A stretch of DNA of 64,000 nt from Otatea glauca. Taxonomy: Eukaryota > Streptophyta > Magnoliopsida > Poales > Poaceae. Below are positions 36,307 through 47,901 of this stretch, one piece after another. The translations under genes and the position numbers were made by a program. The stretch is from positions 48,934,743-48,998,742 of the forward strand of contig CM070723.1 in NCBI GenBank assembly GCA_036346275.1. The letters run 5' to 3'. The notes beneath the pieces are model-generated. The model ran no database searches, was not told the origin of the DNA, and was given only the letters and a program-made list of their open reading frames with translations. Positions within the stretch are counted from its first letter, which is position 1. Each line of letters starts with the position of its first letter.

Positions 36307-38199
36307 ATGATCACTCCCCCCCTCACCGGCGACATCCTGGCCGGAGCGCCGCCGCAGGCTCCGGAGGAGCAGGAGGAGTCTCCTTCGTACGGCTCGGTGG
36401 TTCTCGGAGGCACCTTCGACCGCCTCCACGACGGCCACCGTCGCCTTCTCAAGGTGCTACGGAACACCTGAAACGGAGGGAGAAAAAATAGCCTTTCTTT
36501 CGATTTCGATTACGAAGAACCACGCTTAAATCTTGCTTTTTTGGGCGTTGGGATTGGCGGGGTAGGCCTCGGCGGAGTTGGCGGGGGATCGGATCGTGGT
36601 GGGTGTCTGCACGGGCCCCATGCTGGCCAAGAAGGAGGTAAAATCTTGCCTTTGTCCCAAAAAAAATGCTCTTCTTTTTTCACCCTAGTCCATCAGTTCT
36701 TGGAGTTATGAGGCTTCTTGGTTGTGTTCCTGATGCCATGTGTATGTAGTGTGCTGAGCTGATCGAGCCCGTCGAGAAGCGCATCAAGGCCGTGGAGGAT
36801 TACATCAAGGTGGTGGTTATCTTGCCTCCTTGTTTTTCCTTGATTTGTGCTAGTAGAGACTTAGAAGGATTTAACGATGGATAGAAGGAGCGATTTGCAT
36901 GAGGAATTAGCTCACTGCTTTGCTGCGGTTTGCCACTCGCTTGATGTGGTGTGCATCAAAGCTGCGGATTTGAATTGGTGCCTGAAAAGGTGTATAGGTA
37001 TAAGTAACGTATTGGTTCTTTTGATCTGAAGAGTCTTCAGTCATGGAGAGGATTTAATTTCTGTGCACTGCATGAGCATTTCTTTATGTGGCTTTATGCT
37101 TTAGCCTTTAGATGAGTGTTCATAAGTTCTGTAATGAGTGAATATGGTATGAAGTTTTGTGGCATTTTAGGACCAACTTATTACAGGTATTGTTCTACTT
37201 GCGACTGTACTTTTATCATATGGTCGGTAGAGGATCTCCTTTTAACGTAACTTTCCCTAGTTTCTGTCGTCTTTGAAACAGTTAATTTCTTAAACAGTTT
37301 CTGGAAATAAAATTTGCATGTAATCCAATTTTGGAGACACATGCTTAAGGACTCTGAACTTGTAAGGTCATCACTCGTCAGTTTCACATCCAATTCTGCA
37401 ATTTCATATAATAATATGGCTCTGTGTGGGGTACCAGGAGGAACTACCAAAAGTGAAAATGCTCATGTATTTGTGTTTTATCCAATTGTTCTTTATGATT
37501 TTGACAAAAGCTCATGATTGGTTTCTTGTAAATTGCAGTCTATTAAACCAGAACTGATAGTACAAGTGGAGCCTATTGAGGATCCATATGGCCCATCCAT
37601 TATTGATGATAAGTTGGATGCCATTATTGTGAGGTATGCAGAACTGCATTATCACTTTTCTGCCATTTAGCTATCAATAACTATTCCTTTTTGTTCTTTC
37701 ATGCATATGATCTGACCAAAAGGTAAAATTCATTCTTCCACCAAATTCAAAACCATACTGTATCTGAAATATCTCAATATTGAACTTACATATTTATGGT
37801 TCAATATTGAACTTAACATAGTCCATGTTTCCTAAGCTTCTTTGTTTGTTGTGCCTCAATTGACGTAGCAATGCTGCTTGTGTTTAGTAAGGAGACATTT
37901 AATGGTGGACTTGCTGTAAATAAGAAAAGAGAAGAGAAAGGACTGCCACTGTTGAAGGTGTGTTCATGCTCCGCTCTAGATTTCCTTTATTTGATATGAA
38001 CCTGCTACTGAATGAACTATATAACTGATGCAAGTATGGATGAGCTTGATTGCAGGTTGAGGTTGTTGATCTTCTATCCGGAGGTGCGGAGGGGGAGAAA
38101 TTGAGTTCATCTGCTTTAAGGAAGCTTGAGGCAGAGCAAGCTCAACAAAGCGAAGCAACAACAGCTAATCATGAAGATGTTCAGAGGAAAAATACTTGA
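36307..38199 (+). CDS. COAD: Phosphopantetheine adenylyltransferase
   Basis: Six exons: 36307-36453, 36566-36637, 36750-36809, 37539-37633, 37888-37957 and 38056-38199, all with GT-AG ends and consistent phase, giving 195 residues. The enzyme transfers AMP from ATP to 4'-phosphopantetheine, making dephospho-CoA, the penultimate step of coenzyme A synthesis. The nucleotidyltransferase core begins VVLGGTFDRLHDGHRRLL (residues 31-48) with the HxGH motif at His41-His44. The second ATP motif is KLSSSALRK (163-171), where many relatives have ISST. Residues 110-118 (EDPYGPSI) are typical of the eukaryotic family. The N-terminal 27 residues are variable and Pro/Glu-rich and do not look like a clear organelle signal. 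The length is close to other plant PPATs. It is in the same orientation as the neighbours on both sides. Confidence 0.93.
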
Positions 38200-39521
38200 A
38201 TCTGGTTAGCTGAATACCACAAATCACAAGTGATCCGCCCAAAGCTTGTTGCCAACAAAAAGGACGCAGAAATGGCATTTTGGTTAACTTTCTGAAGGAA
38301 TAATCTTCAAACATCGGCCCATGTCTTATATTACTCTACTCTGAAGGGTATAACCTTCAAACTCTTCTTGGCAAGCTGGACTCTTTCACACTAACCAAGT
38401 GTACACATATTTTCTACTGGCGTCCATTGCCATCTGAATGTAAAAGTCACCTTGAGGTCGTATGTGGCAAAACAACTACAAATGAATTTGGTGCACTTTC
38501 TGTGATGTGTATTTCATACAAATTTATGCAATATAACTGTTCATTTGCTTCATTTCTGCTCCACGATTGCTCTAGGGCCTCTTGGCACAAACCAGGTACG
38601 CACAATTTACGTTGGTTGAACACGAGTATTCTGTGGTTATAGCACTATAAAATATATAAAAGTTAATTTAAGATTGCAATAAAATTCACAGTCAATTACA
38701 ATTATCAAAAGTCAAAAGCTGCCATCATTACCCTGTCTTTTCACTTAAGTAGTGAATTTGGCCTAGTATACTAAATCTACACGGAAGTAACCCTGTTTAC
38801 AAGAGTAATTATCCTCATTGGAATTAACAGGTATGTACTTATCAATTAGTACAATCGAATTTTTCTTAGGACTGAAATTTTTCTAATGCTTATTTTTTGT
38901 ATAGTGCTGTTCTTGCTTGTATTATGAATTTATGCAATAGAAAAATTCGGATGAGACTCAGAAAAGGCCCCAACTTAATTGTCTATGTAGAATAAATCCA
39001 ACAAACAAGGTGTAATATTTGAGAAGTCCCTATGCAAGACACCAAGTGGAAAATGTCACACACATCTATGTCATGAATCCCCATCCATAGGTGCACAACC
39101 CCATGTCCCCATCAATGGAGAAACTAATTGAGAAAAAACAAACAAAACCATCAGATTCCTGAAGATAGAAACGTGGAAGTCTTTTGTTGCAGCACGCAAA
39201 AAGTCAGTACACACAAGCTTGCACACATGGTTGCTGGTAGTTCTCATGTTTCTGTGGCCTGAAGATGTGCATGAACTGGGAACTGAGGTGACTAAGGCCA
39301 AGAACTTGTCCCCACTGCCACCTCACAAGAGCACTGGTATGTGATCTCTATTTATTTTCCTTGCAAGTCTATCGGGGAACCTCACAAAGATTTGTGTAGG
39401 AGTTAACCAATTCATTTCCCATTTGTTGGTTTTTTTCCCCATTATATCGGTTCAGCATTCTCTTGCCCTAGAAACTAACCCATATATGATTTGATCCAAG
39501 TTTGCATACAGAGATCAAGAA
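38200..39521. other. 3' untranslated region, spacer and VTE3 promoter region
   Basis: Probable 3' untranslated sequence of the PPAT gene continues to about 38560. 38640-39300 is AT-rich spacer. The last ~200 bp before 39522 are the likely promoter and leader of VTE3, with a weak TATA-like ATTATATC near 39441. The ORFs in this stretch have no domain. Confidence 0.45.
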
Positions 39522-42500
39522 ATGGCTTCTTCCTCAACATTTAGAGCTCCCAGTGGTTTAGGATTCTTGGGGCCTTCCAAGATTGGTCTGGATCCTTTGA
39601 GAAATAGAAGTGGTGTGAGATCAGGGGCAAAGTTTGTGACACCTAAGTGTACAATCTCCTCTGCTAGGCCAGTTTCACAGCCTAGGTTCATACAGCATAA
39701 GAAGGAGGCCTTCTGGTTCTACAGGTTTCTTTCCATGGTGTATGACCATATTATAAACCCGGGACATTGGACCGAGGACATGAGGGATGATGCACTGGAG
39801 CCCGCTGAGCTCTACCACCATGGGCTCAAGGTCGTTGATGTAGGTGGTGGAACTGGGTTCGCCACATTGGGGATTGCCAAGCATGTGGACAACGAGAATG
39901 TCACCCTGCTGGACCAATCGCCGCACCAGCTTGAGAAGGCCCGGCAGAAGGAGGCACTGAAGGGGGTGAGCCTCATTGAGGGAGACGCTGAGGACCTCCC
40001 CTTCCCAACCGACACATTTGATCGCTATGTCTCCGCTGGGAGGTGATGCTCTGATCACTCGTTTCTATATCCTGTGACTCTTTGTTTGTGCATATTGCAG
40101 TATTGCCCACTGTGTTTCCCATTAGTGAAATCAACATTTTTCTAACCCGGTGCATTTTTTTTTTTTTTTTTGCAAATCTGACCCCTTGCGAACACAATTT
40201 CAAAAATAGCTTCGTCCTCAACCACGGAAGCGACGGAGGGTGACACGTGTTACCTTCTGTGCTCCTACACCGTGGGAATCCCAGAAGCTGCCGTGTCACC
40301 TTCCGGCGCTTCCGTGGTCAAGGATAGGGCTATTTTTGCAATTGCGTTTTTAAAGGGACTAGATTTGCAAAAAAAATTTGCTATGGGACTAGAAAAGTGA
40401 TGATTTCCCCATTAGTAACCTATTGTTTATGAGGGGAAACATGGGTTGTGGTTTCTTCTGGTGCAATTTCTAGCAATGGAGATGTGTTGTTCTAATTTGG
40501 CTACAAGCAGACTAAAGGCTTTCTTTGAATAATAAACATTTCTGTGAATTTTTCCTGAAAAAAAGCTGTGAAATAATTCAGTTTTGTGAATTGACTTGGC
40601 TCTTGGTTGGGTTGACTAACTTGAACAGGTTTGCAATATGCATGGCCCTGATCTAGGTTTTGTCAAGGAAATCTCTTTTCTTAGCACCCACGGCCTCACC
40701 CTTTCCTGTTACCAGTTACTACTAGTAATGTCAGCATCTTGTTATTTACCTGTTCTTAATTAATATAAACTATGTTGTATCGATCAAAATTTACTTGCCG
40801 AATTCCATCTGACCCCAGTATCTGATAGAATAAGTCTTGTACTTGGGTCTTTGTTGTACTTGGTCTTTGTTTAGCTTTTAGGACAGTATCTTAACAGCTT
40901 TTAGGACAGCATCTTAGACTACCATCTTAGACTAACATCTTAGACTAGCATCTAGGTATATGCTTGGCTGCCTTGGCCAGCTATAAATATGTAACCCCAA
41001 CCCCTTAGGTTAGCATGGCATTGTGTGAGAAATAAACTAGAAAAAATTACCCCAGCTCCTAGTGTCATCCTCTCTCGATGAGAGTAAGAGTTCCGCTACT
41101 CACAATTGGTATCAGAGCTTGGTTGTCCTGCAACCCAAACATCTCCTGCTCATCACCTTCCCACATCTCTCCAAATCCTCGGTGGCAGCGAGAACACCGA
41201 TCGTTCTTTGCTCATCCCCTCTCTCTTGCACGAGACGGCGGTTCAGTTCGAGGCGCCTCTTCCCACGCATGACCCCACTAGCACGCCATGTCCGAAGAAC
41301 AGTCTCGGCCTTCGGTCGCTTTGAGCTGCAAGCACCGCAGAGGCCGAGGTCGCCGCGCAGAGGAACACAAGCGAGCAGCGGCAGCGATCGCAGCTGACGG
41401 CGGCGAGGGCGCAAGGTCGGCGGCGGCGGAAGCGGCGAAGAAGCGGCGGAGGTAGAAGCAAGCGGCGGCGGCAGATGCGGCAGCGTCGCGGCAGAGAGCT
41501 TCGAGGCTCTGCGAGGCGAGAGCGCCAGCAGCTCCATTCTCGCCAACGACGAGCTCAGGTGGCGAGGAGCGGCGAGAGCGAAGCAGCGCGATGGATAGCC
41601 GCGCATCCCCATGGCGCGGTGGCGGCGATCCAGACGGACGCAGAGCGCCGACGGCGCTCTGGCGAGGCGCGGCGGCAGCAGCCAGCGAACGCGGACGTGC
41701 GGCGGTGCTCCGGCGGGCAAGAATCGGTCGACGGAGATCGCGGCCTTTACAAAGGCGCGACTCTCCTCCCGGATCGGTACCATGGTCATCGCGGGATCGA
41801 GCCGTTGTTAGGGACATCGGTCCCGACGGTGGGTGGCCTACCTCACCAAGATCAACTACGTCGAATGGGCGCGGTGATGAGGGTGCGGCCCAGCGCGGCA
41901 TATGTGGGAGGCGATTCGACGCGGCGCGTCGACTACTACGAGGATCGGCGCGCGCTGGATGCCCTCATTCCGCGAGCCCCGCCGAGATGCGATTTCGCTT
42001 TCCCGAAGCGAACCGTCAAAGCGGCTGGGGCGCCATTCTTCGCAAGACGACGGCGGCGACCGCGCTCGCAAGACCACTGCGCAGCGCCGCAGGAGGTGGG
42101 AGAACCCGCCTTCAAGCCGGTGAGGGCGTTGACGACTTTGCTCTCCGTCTCAACACTCTGCTGCGAAGATGGTGCGGTTTGGCGGCGACACCTACAACGA
42201 GAGAGAGCCGTCGAGAAGCTCTTCCGTTGCATCCCCGAGAAGTACAAACAGATCGCTCGCTCGATAGAGTCTCTCCTGGACCTCTCCACGATGTCGATCG
42301 AGGAGGCGATAGGTCGTCTCAAGGTCGTCGACAATGACGAGCCACAGTCTCTCTCGGGGCCGTTTACCATCGGCGGGAAGCTACATCTCACTCGGGAGAA
42401 GTGGGAGGCCTGCCAGGGTGACGGGAAGAAGGGGGAGTCCTTCCCCTTGACAGGCGGCCGCCAGCGCGGCAAACCGCGCAAGGCGTGCGGAGGCGCCGGC

Positions 42501-45500
42501 GGGCACGAGGACGTGCCGAGGTGGTGCCGCAGAGGCGCCGAGGCGCGTCGCCGGCAACGGCCGACACAAGATTTACGCCGCCACAAGCGTGGCAAGCAGC
42601 CATTGGGCGAGTGTCGGATACCACGACGCGGCCAGCCCACGTCGCCAAAGCGGAGGAGGAGGAGCCGGCCGCTCTCGCACACGCAAAGCATCGAATCGCC
42701 TCCGCGGCATCGGCCGCGGCGGCTCCTCCACCTTGATGAGCCGAGCGCGACGCCTTCCTTGGTGACGGCTCCGGAAATGACAAAACTGACGGGTGGTGCC
42801 TCGACACCGGTGCCACCCATCACATGACCGGTCGACGGGAGTTCTTCACCGAGCTTGACTCCAACGTCCGAGGCTCCGTCAAGTTTGGGGACGCCTCCGG
42901 CGTGGAAATCAAGGGCGTCGGCTCCGTCATCTTCACGTCGAGTCCGGTGAGCACAGCCGCTCACCGGAGTCTACTACATCCCCGCGTTGAGGAACTCTAT
43001 CATCAGCCTAGGACAGATGGATGAGAACGGTTCGCGCGTGGAGGTCAAGGACGAAGTCATGAGGATTTGGGATCGCCATCGTCGCCTTCTTGCCAAGGTA
43101 ACCAGAGGCACCAATCGACTCTATATCCTCAACGTGCAGGTTGCACAACCCCTCTGCCTTGCCGCTCGTCGGGACGACGAAGCGTGGCAGTGGCACGAGC
43201 GCTTCGGGCATCTTCACTTCGAGGCCTTGAAGCGGCTCAGTGCCATGAAGATGGTACGAGGCCTGCCGTGCCTCGACCACGCGGAGCAGTTCTGCGACGT
43301 CTGCGTATTGACGAAGCAGAGGCGGCTCCCCTTTTCCCAGCACTCGAGCTTCCGAGCCAAGGAGCGGCTCGAGCTCGTGCACGGGGACTTGTGTGGCCCG
43401 GTGACACCAGCCACACCAGGAGGACGACGCTACTTCCTGCTGCTCGTCGACGACCTCTCCCGCTACACGTGGGTGATGGTCCTCGGCAGCAAGGGAGAGG
43501 CAGCGAACGCCATGAGGCGCGCGCAGGCTGCTGCAGAGGCAGAGTGCAGCCGCAAGCTGCGCGTACTACGCACCGACAACGGCGGCGAATTCACGGCAGC
43601 TGAATTCGCGTCGTACTGCGCGGATGAGAGTGTTCAGCGCCACTACTCCGCGCCATCCAGCCCGCAGCAGAACGGCGTCGTCGAGCGGCGCAACCAGACG
43701 GTTGTGGAGATGGCTCAGGCCCTCCTCAAACAGCGGGGAATGCCAGCTGTCTTCTGGGGGGAGGCGGTGGTGACGGCCGTCTACATCCTCAACCGCTCGC
43801 CCACCAAGGCTCTCAACGGCAAGACGCCATACGAGGCTTGGCATGGGCGCAAGCCGGCGGTCTCCCACCTACGGGTCTTCGGTTGCCTCGCGTTTGCCAA
43901 AGAGCTTGGCCATATCGGCAAGCTCGACAGCGTGAGCACTCGGGGTGTTCATCGGCTACGCGGAGGCTCGAAGGCCTCACCGCATTCTTGACCCGAGGAC
44001 ACGGCGTGTGCGCGCGCGCGCGACGTAGTGTTCAACGAAGGGCGAGGATGGGCATGGGACAAGGCGGCGGTCGACGACTCGACTCTGACGTACAACGACT
44101 TCACTGTCGAGTACGTCCACTCCAAGGAAGCTGGGGGAGTAGGCTACTCCTCTTCACCGAGCACGCCTACCCCGGTCCCCGAGTCTCCACCGACTCCAAT
44201 CCCACGCACTCCAGCACCGACGATCACACCTCCGGGCACGACCACTCCGACACCAGCTCGAGTCGAGCACAGCCCGGTGGAGTTCGTTACTCCGTCCTCC
44301 CACGACGAGGAGCGCATCGACGCGTACCACGACGGCGAGCTGTTGCGGTATCGTACGATGGAGGACTTTCTCGGAGACCAGCCGGTGCGGGACTGGCGCC
44401 TCACGATCTGGAGGTGCAGCTGCACCTTGCGTGCGATGAAGGCGAGCCTCGGTCTTTCGCGGAGGCCGAAAGACACACGGCCTGGCGTGCCACGATGCAG
44501 TCGGAGATGGACACGGTTGAGAGGAACCACACCTGGGAGCTCGCTGATCTCCTCGTGGCCACCGCGCGATTACCCTTAAGTGGGTATTCAAGCTGAAGAG
44601 GGATGAAGCCGGCGCCATCGTCAAGCACAAGGCTCGCTTGGTGGCACGCGGTTTCATGCGGCAGAGGAATCGACCGACGATGCTTCGCCCCGTGCACGGA
44701 TGGAATCCGTCGCGACTCCTTCATGTTGCCGCCGGGAAGGTGGCGTGTTCATCACATGGACGTCAAGTCGGCGTTTCTTAACGGCGATTTAAAGGAGGAG
44801 GTCTCGTGCACCACCGCCGGATTTGCGATCCCGGCAAGGAGGGAAAGGTGTTGCGTTGCGCAAGGCCTCTATGGCTTGAGGCGAGACGAGGGCGTGGAAT
44901 GCCAAGTTGGATTCCACGCTCAAGGAATGGGCCGGACAAAGCCCGCACGAGCCGGCCGTCTATCGGCGGGGCAGCGGCGGAAACGCCCTGTTAGTAGGCA
45001 TCTACGTCGACGACTTGGTGATCATCGGCATCGAGGATGCGGAAGTGGCAGCGTTCAAGGAAGAGATGAAAGCCATCTTCCAGATGAGTGACCTGGGGCC
45101 TCTCTCCTTCTACCTGGGGATCGAGGTGCACCAGGGAGACTCCGGGATCACGCTTCGACAGACAGCCTACGCCAAGCGCGTCGTTGAGTTGGCTGGGCTC
45201 ACCGACTGCAACCCGGCTCTCACCCCGATGGAGGAGAGGCTGAAGCTGAGTTGCGACAGCACGACGGAGGAGGTGGACGCTACGCAGTATCGGCGTCTTG
45301 TGGGAAGCCTTCGCTACCTCGCCCACACACGGCCGGACCTGACATTCTCCGTCGGCTACGTTAGTCGATTCATGCAATACCGACGACGGAACACCGGCAG
45401 TCGTGAAGAGGATCATCCGCTATGTTGCGGGGACTCGACCACGGTCTCTACTACCCGAGGTACCCAGGAAGGCACACCTTGTCGCATGCAACGACAATGA

Positions 45501-47035
45501 CCACGCCGGCGACATCGACACCCGCAAAAGCACGGCGGGATTCTCTTCTTCCTCGGCAAGAGCCTCGTTAGTGGCGATCGGTCAAGCGGCGGTGGTGGCC
45601 TGTCGATTATGAGGCCGAGTAAATAGCGGCCTCCACCGCTCGACTCAGCGCTCGGCTTGCTAGATCGCTGGTGATCTCTCGGCGAGAGATCTTTGGAGCG
45701 GTCGAACTCAAAGTGGATGATAAGTCTGCTCTGTCCCTGGCAAAGAACCCCGTTTTCCATGAACGGAGCAAGCACATCCGGGTAAGGTATCACTTCATCC
45801 GAGGCTGCTTGGAGGAAGAGAGCATCAAGGCGAGCTACATCAACACCAAAGACCAACTTGCGGACCTGCTCACCAAGCCTCTTGGGAGGATCAAGTTCCT
45901 TGAGCTCTGTTCCAGAACCGGGATGGTTCAACTGTTTCACAAGACGACGCACAAGACTTAGGGGGAGAATGATGGAATAAGTATTGTACTTGGGTCTTTG
46001 TTGTACTTGGTCTTTGTTTAGCTTTTAGGACAGCATCTTAACAGCTTTTAGGACAGCATCTTAACAGCTTTTAGGACAGCATCTTAGACTAGCATCTTAG
46101 ACTAGTATCTAGGTATATGCTTGGCTGTCTTGGCCAGCTATAAATATGTAACCCCAACCCCTTAGGTTGGCATGGCATTGTGTGAGAAATAAACTAGGAA
46201 AAATTGCCCTAGCTCCTAGTGTCATCCTCTCTCAATGAGAGTAAGAGTTCCGCTACTCACAGTATCGACATCATAAATACAGTGAATTGTCTGTCAGGAT
46301 ATATTGACATGGTGCTATTTGCAGAAAATAGTTATGCTCTTAACGTCTGCTGAAATGATCGGACTACCTGAGTTGGATTCATTTCACTACGTTGGGAGTC
46401 ATATACACCCAATAATTGATTACGGATGCCCTTCTATTTATCTGACATGCTTACAAACTGTGTCATTCGCCAGCATTGAGTACTGGCCTGAACCGCAACG
46501 AGGAATCAAGGAAGCCTACAGGGTACTGAAGCCCGGTGGAATCGCATGTTTGATTGGCCCAGTTCACCCAACCTTTTGGTTATCTCGCTTCTTTGCTGAC
46601 ATGTGGATGCTCTTCCCCAAGGAAGAAGAGTACACAGAGTGGTTAAGGAAGGCAGGGTTCCAGGACGTCAAGCTCAAAAGAATCGGGCCCAAGTGGTACC
46701 GTGGTGTTCGACGCCATGGCCTGATCATGGGATGCTCTGTGACAGGCGTGAAGAGAGCGGCCGGCGATTCCCCTTTGCAGGTACATTTCTGCATACTCAT
46801 TCATGGCTCTGAGTACGGTCCGTGTCGATGTTCCAGGTGTGTGCCATGATCTCCTCTCCGATTTCTCTTCTTGCTGCAGCTCGGTCCGAAGGCTGAGGAC
46901 GTCGAGGAACCGGTGAATCCTTTCGCCTTCCTCTTCCGCTTCATCGTCGGGACGGTATGCGCCTCGTACTATGTGCTGGTGCCTATCTACATGTGGATCA
47001 GAGATCAGGTTGTGCCCAAAGGCAGGCCAATTTAA
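39522..47035 (+). CDS. VTE3: 2-methyl-6-phytyl (solanesyl) benzoquinol methyltransferase, plastid
   Basis: Three exons, 39522-40042, 46474-46780 and 46880-47035, join in phase (the AG/C serine codon spans intron 1) to give 327 residues. The enzyme methylates MPBQ and MSBQ with S-adenosylmethionine in the plastid inner envelope, for tocopherol and plastoquinone synthesis. Residues 1 to about 50 are a Ser/Arg-rich transit peptide (MASSSTFRAPSG). The SAM-binding motif VVDVGGGTGFATLGIA is at about 105-120, then LLDQSPHQLEKA and a GDAEDLPFPTDTFDRYVSAG segment. Exon 2 carries IEYWPEPQRGI, GPKWYRGVRRHGLIMGCSVT and related family-specific stretches. Exon 3 ends in a hydrophobic anchor (about 296-315) and a KGRPI tail. 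Intron 1 is 6431 bp because it contains a copia element (40823-46261) and a foldback element. Splice sites and frame are intact, so I read the gene as functional. Confidence 0.95.
40147..40392. mobile_element. Foldback MITE in VTE3 intron 1
   Basis: Two arms of about 50 bp (near 40198-40250 and 40290-40342) are inverted copies of each other: CACGGAAGCG and GCGCTTCCGTGG, ATAGCTTCGTCCT and AGGATAGGGCTAT. Outer A/T runs with GCAAATCTGACC and GGGACTAGATTTGC continue the symmetry. No coding capacity. The target duplication is not clear. Confidence 0.6.
40818..40822 (+). other. Target site duplication, left copy (GTATC)
   Basis: Directly precedes the first base (TG) of the left copia LTR. It is identical to 46262-46266. 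Confidence 0.9.
40823..41104 (+). repeat. Left copia LTR
   Basis: Starts TGATAGAATAAG and ends CTACTCACA. TATA box (TATAAATA) at 40983-40990. The upstream part has two copies of an AGCTTTTAGGACAG-type unit followed by short ATCTTAGACTA-type units. It differs from the right LTR in the copy number of these units and at scattered single bases. Confidence 0.92.
41107..41118 (+). other. Primer-binding site
   Basis: TGGTATCAGAGC, complementary to the 3' end of plant initiator methionine tRNA, placed 2 bp after the LTR as usual in copia elements. Confidence 0.9.
41475..45958 (+). pseudogene. copia gag-pol remnant
   Basis: Gag is visible at about 42205-42415 (EKYKQIARSIESLL, MSIEEAIGRLK, HLTREKWEA). 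The protease has its DTGATHHMT motif near 42806. Pre-integrase and integrase (43190-43930) keep WHERFGHL, the C..C pair, DDLSRYTW, RTDNGGEF and QQNGVVERRN. Reverse transcriptase is broken into several frames between 44480 and 45500 but keeps KARLVARGF, VKSAFLNGDL and YVDDLVII. RNase H (45600-45955) is split by stops and keeps DQLADLLTKPL. At least five frame changes separate the pieces, so no full polyprotein can be made. The long minus-strand ORFs over the same region are GC by-products. Confidence 0.88.
45970..46261 (+). repeat. Right copia LTR
   Basis: Starts TGATGGAATAAG directly after the polypurine tract and ends CTACTCACA. TATA box at 46139-46146. It has three copies of the AGCTTTTAGGACAG unit where the left LTR has two, which accounts for most of the length difference. 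Confidence 0.92.
46262..46266 (+). other. Target site duplication, right copy (GTATC)
   Basis: Directly follows the terminal CA of the right LTR. It is identical to 40818-40822. Confidence 0.9.
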
Positions 47036-47191
47036 GGGAGGGAGGTTAAGCTATGTCGACGAAACGAATCAAGCGATTTTGAAGATCCGAATTAGGCTTC
47101 TGTATGTTGCGAACTCAGCACTCTCGTAGTGTTGGTGTTACTCTCTGTATTTTTCCTACTTTTGTATGTTTGTTACCTGGTCTGTTCCTTC

Positions 47192-47824
47192 TAGAGGTGG
47201 GAGTCGCGCCTGCCGGTATGGGTCTATCGGGTTGCGTGTCTAAATCGTACCATGTCGGTCCAGCTCGTCTTCGACGAGCTCAAGCACAGCCCATTTGCAA
47301 TTCATGTCGACTTCGTGCTGCGCCGACTCAGACCCGTCCCATTTGCACTATTGCGATGAGAGGAAAGGAGTTGGAGACGCACGGAACTGAGATAGTGCAT
47401 ACAAATATTAGAAAAAAAGAATTAAATTTTATTCATTCTTGAACATGTACATAGTTACTACCTCGTTAAAAACCTTACACCCAATATAGGGTACCATAGT
47501 GCAGGTCAGCTCGGTGCGCGTGCTCGGTGTCAGTCAGCATGTACTCTTCAATCTCTATTCTTCACCTTTTAGCATCTTCATTGTCTCCCTTTTCTCCACA
47601 TGCGAGGACTATAAATGACGCTGGCCGTAGGGCGAGCCACAACATGACGTAATGTCGCGGCAGAGCGCCCTGCCGCGTGTCGTACCTACTTCTGGCTCAT
47701 CGTGCCTGATTCGTGACCCAAGTACGACTCATGCTGGCGTACTGTGCCATGCTGTACTTTAGCCGTGTTGTACCTACCTGCCACGTACCAGTCCAAAAAA
47801 AGCCATGTCCAATACCCAGGTCTA
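47192..47824. mobile_element. Non-autonomous hAT element, 633 bp, just after VTE3
   Basis: The ends TAGAGGTGGGA and TAGACCTGGGT (right end, reverse complement) are near-inverted. The flanks are GTTCCTTC (47184-47191) and GTTCATTC (47825-47832), an 8-bp target duplication with one mismatch. It shares the phrases CACTATTGCGATGAGAGGAAA-type (47351-47371) and TTAAAAACCTTACAC with the elements at 11853 and 27030. It begins 157 bp after the VTE3 stop codon, so it may lie in or next to the 3' untranslated region. Confidence 0.8.
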
Positions 47825-47901
47825 GTTCATTCCCTCATATTCTTGTTTATGCACTACTTGTGACCGTGATGAAGCCAACAAAACTTTCTGTAGATCAAAA
47901 T

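Larger units (their letters stand above)
40823..46261 (+). mobile_element. Ty1-copia retrotransposon inserted in VTE3 intron 1
   Basis: 5439 bp, with a 282-bp left LTR (40823-41104), a 292-bp right LTR (45970-46261), 5-bp duplications GTATC on both sides, a primer-binding site at 41107-41118 and a polypurine tract GGGGGAGA at 45961-45968. Domain order is gag, protease, integrase, reverse transcriptase, RNase H, which is diagnostic for copia. It lies in the same orientation as VTE3, so its LTR poly(A) signals (AATAAA near 41032 and 46192) face the host transcript. The interior is far more GC-rich than the surrounding intron. Confidence 0.95.

Noticed and set aside
41475..42827. 450-codon plus-strand ORF as a host gene
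   Set aside because: It lies wholly inside the copia element, between the PBS and protease, and its only recognisable part is the gag segment at 42205-42415.
41112..42964. Long minus-strand ORFs of 225, 207 and 342 codons
   Set aside because: They run antisense to the GC-rich copia gag and integrase region, show no domain and have the Arg/Ala/Ser-rich composition of GC shadows.
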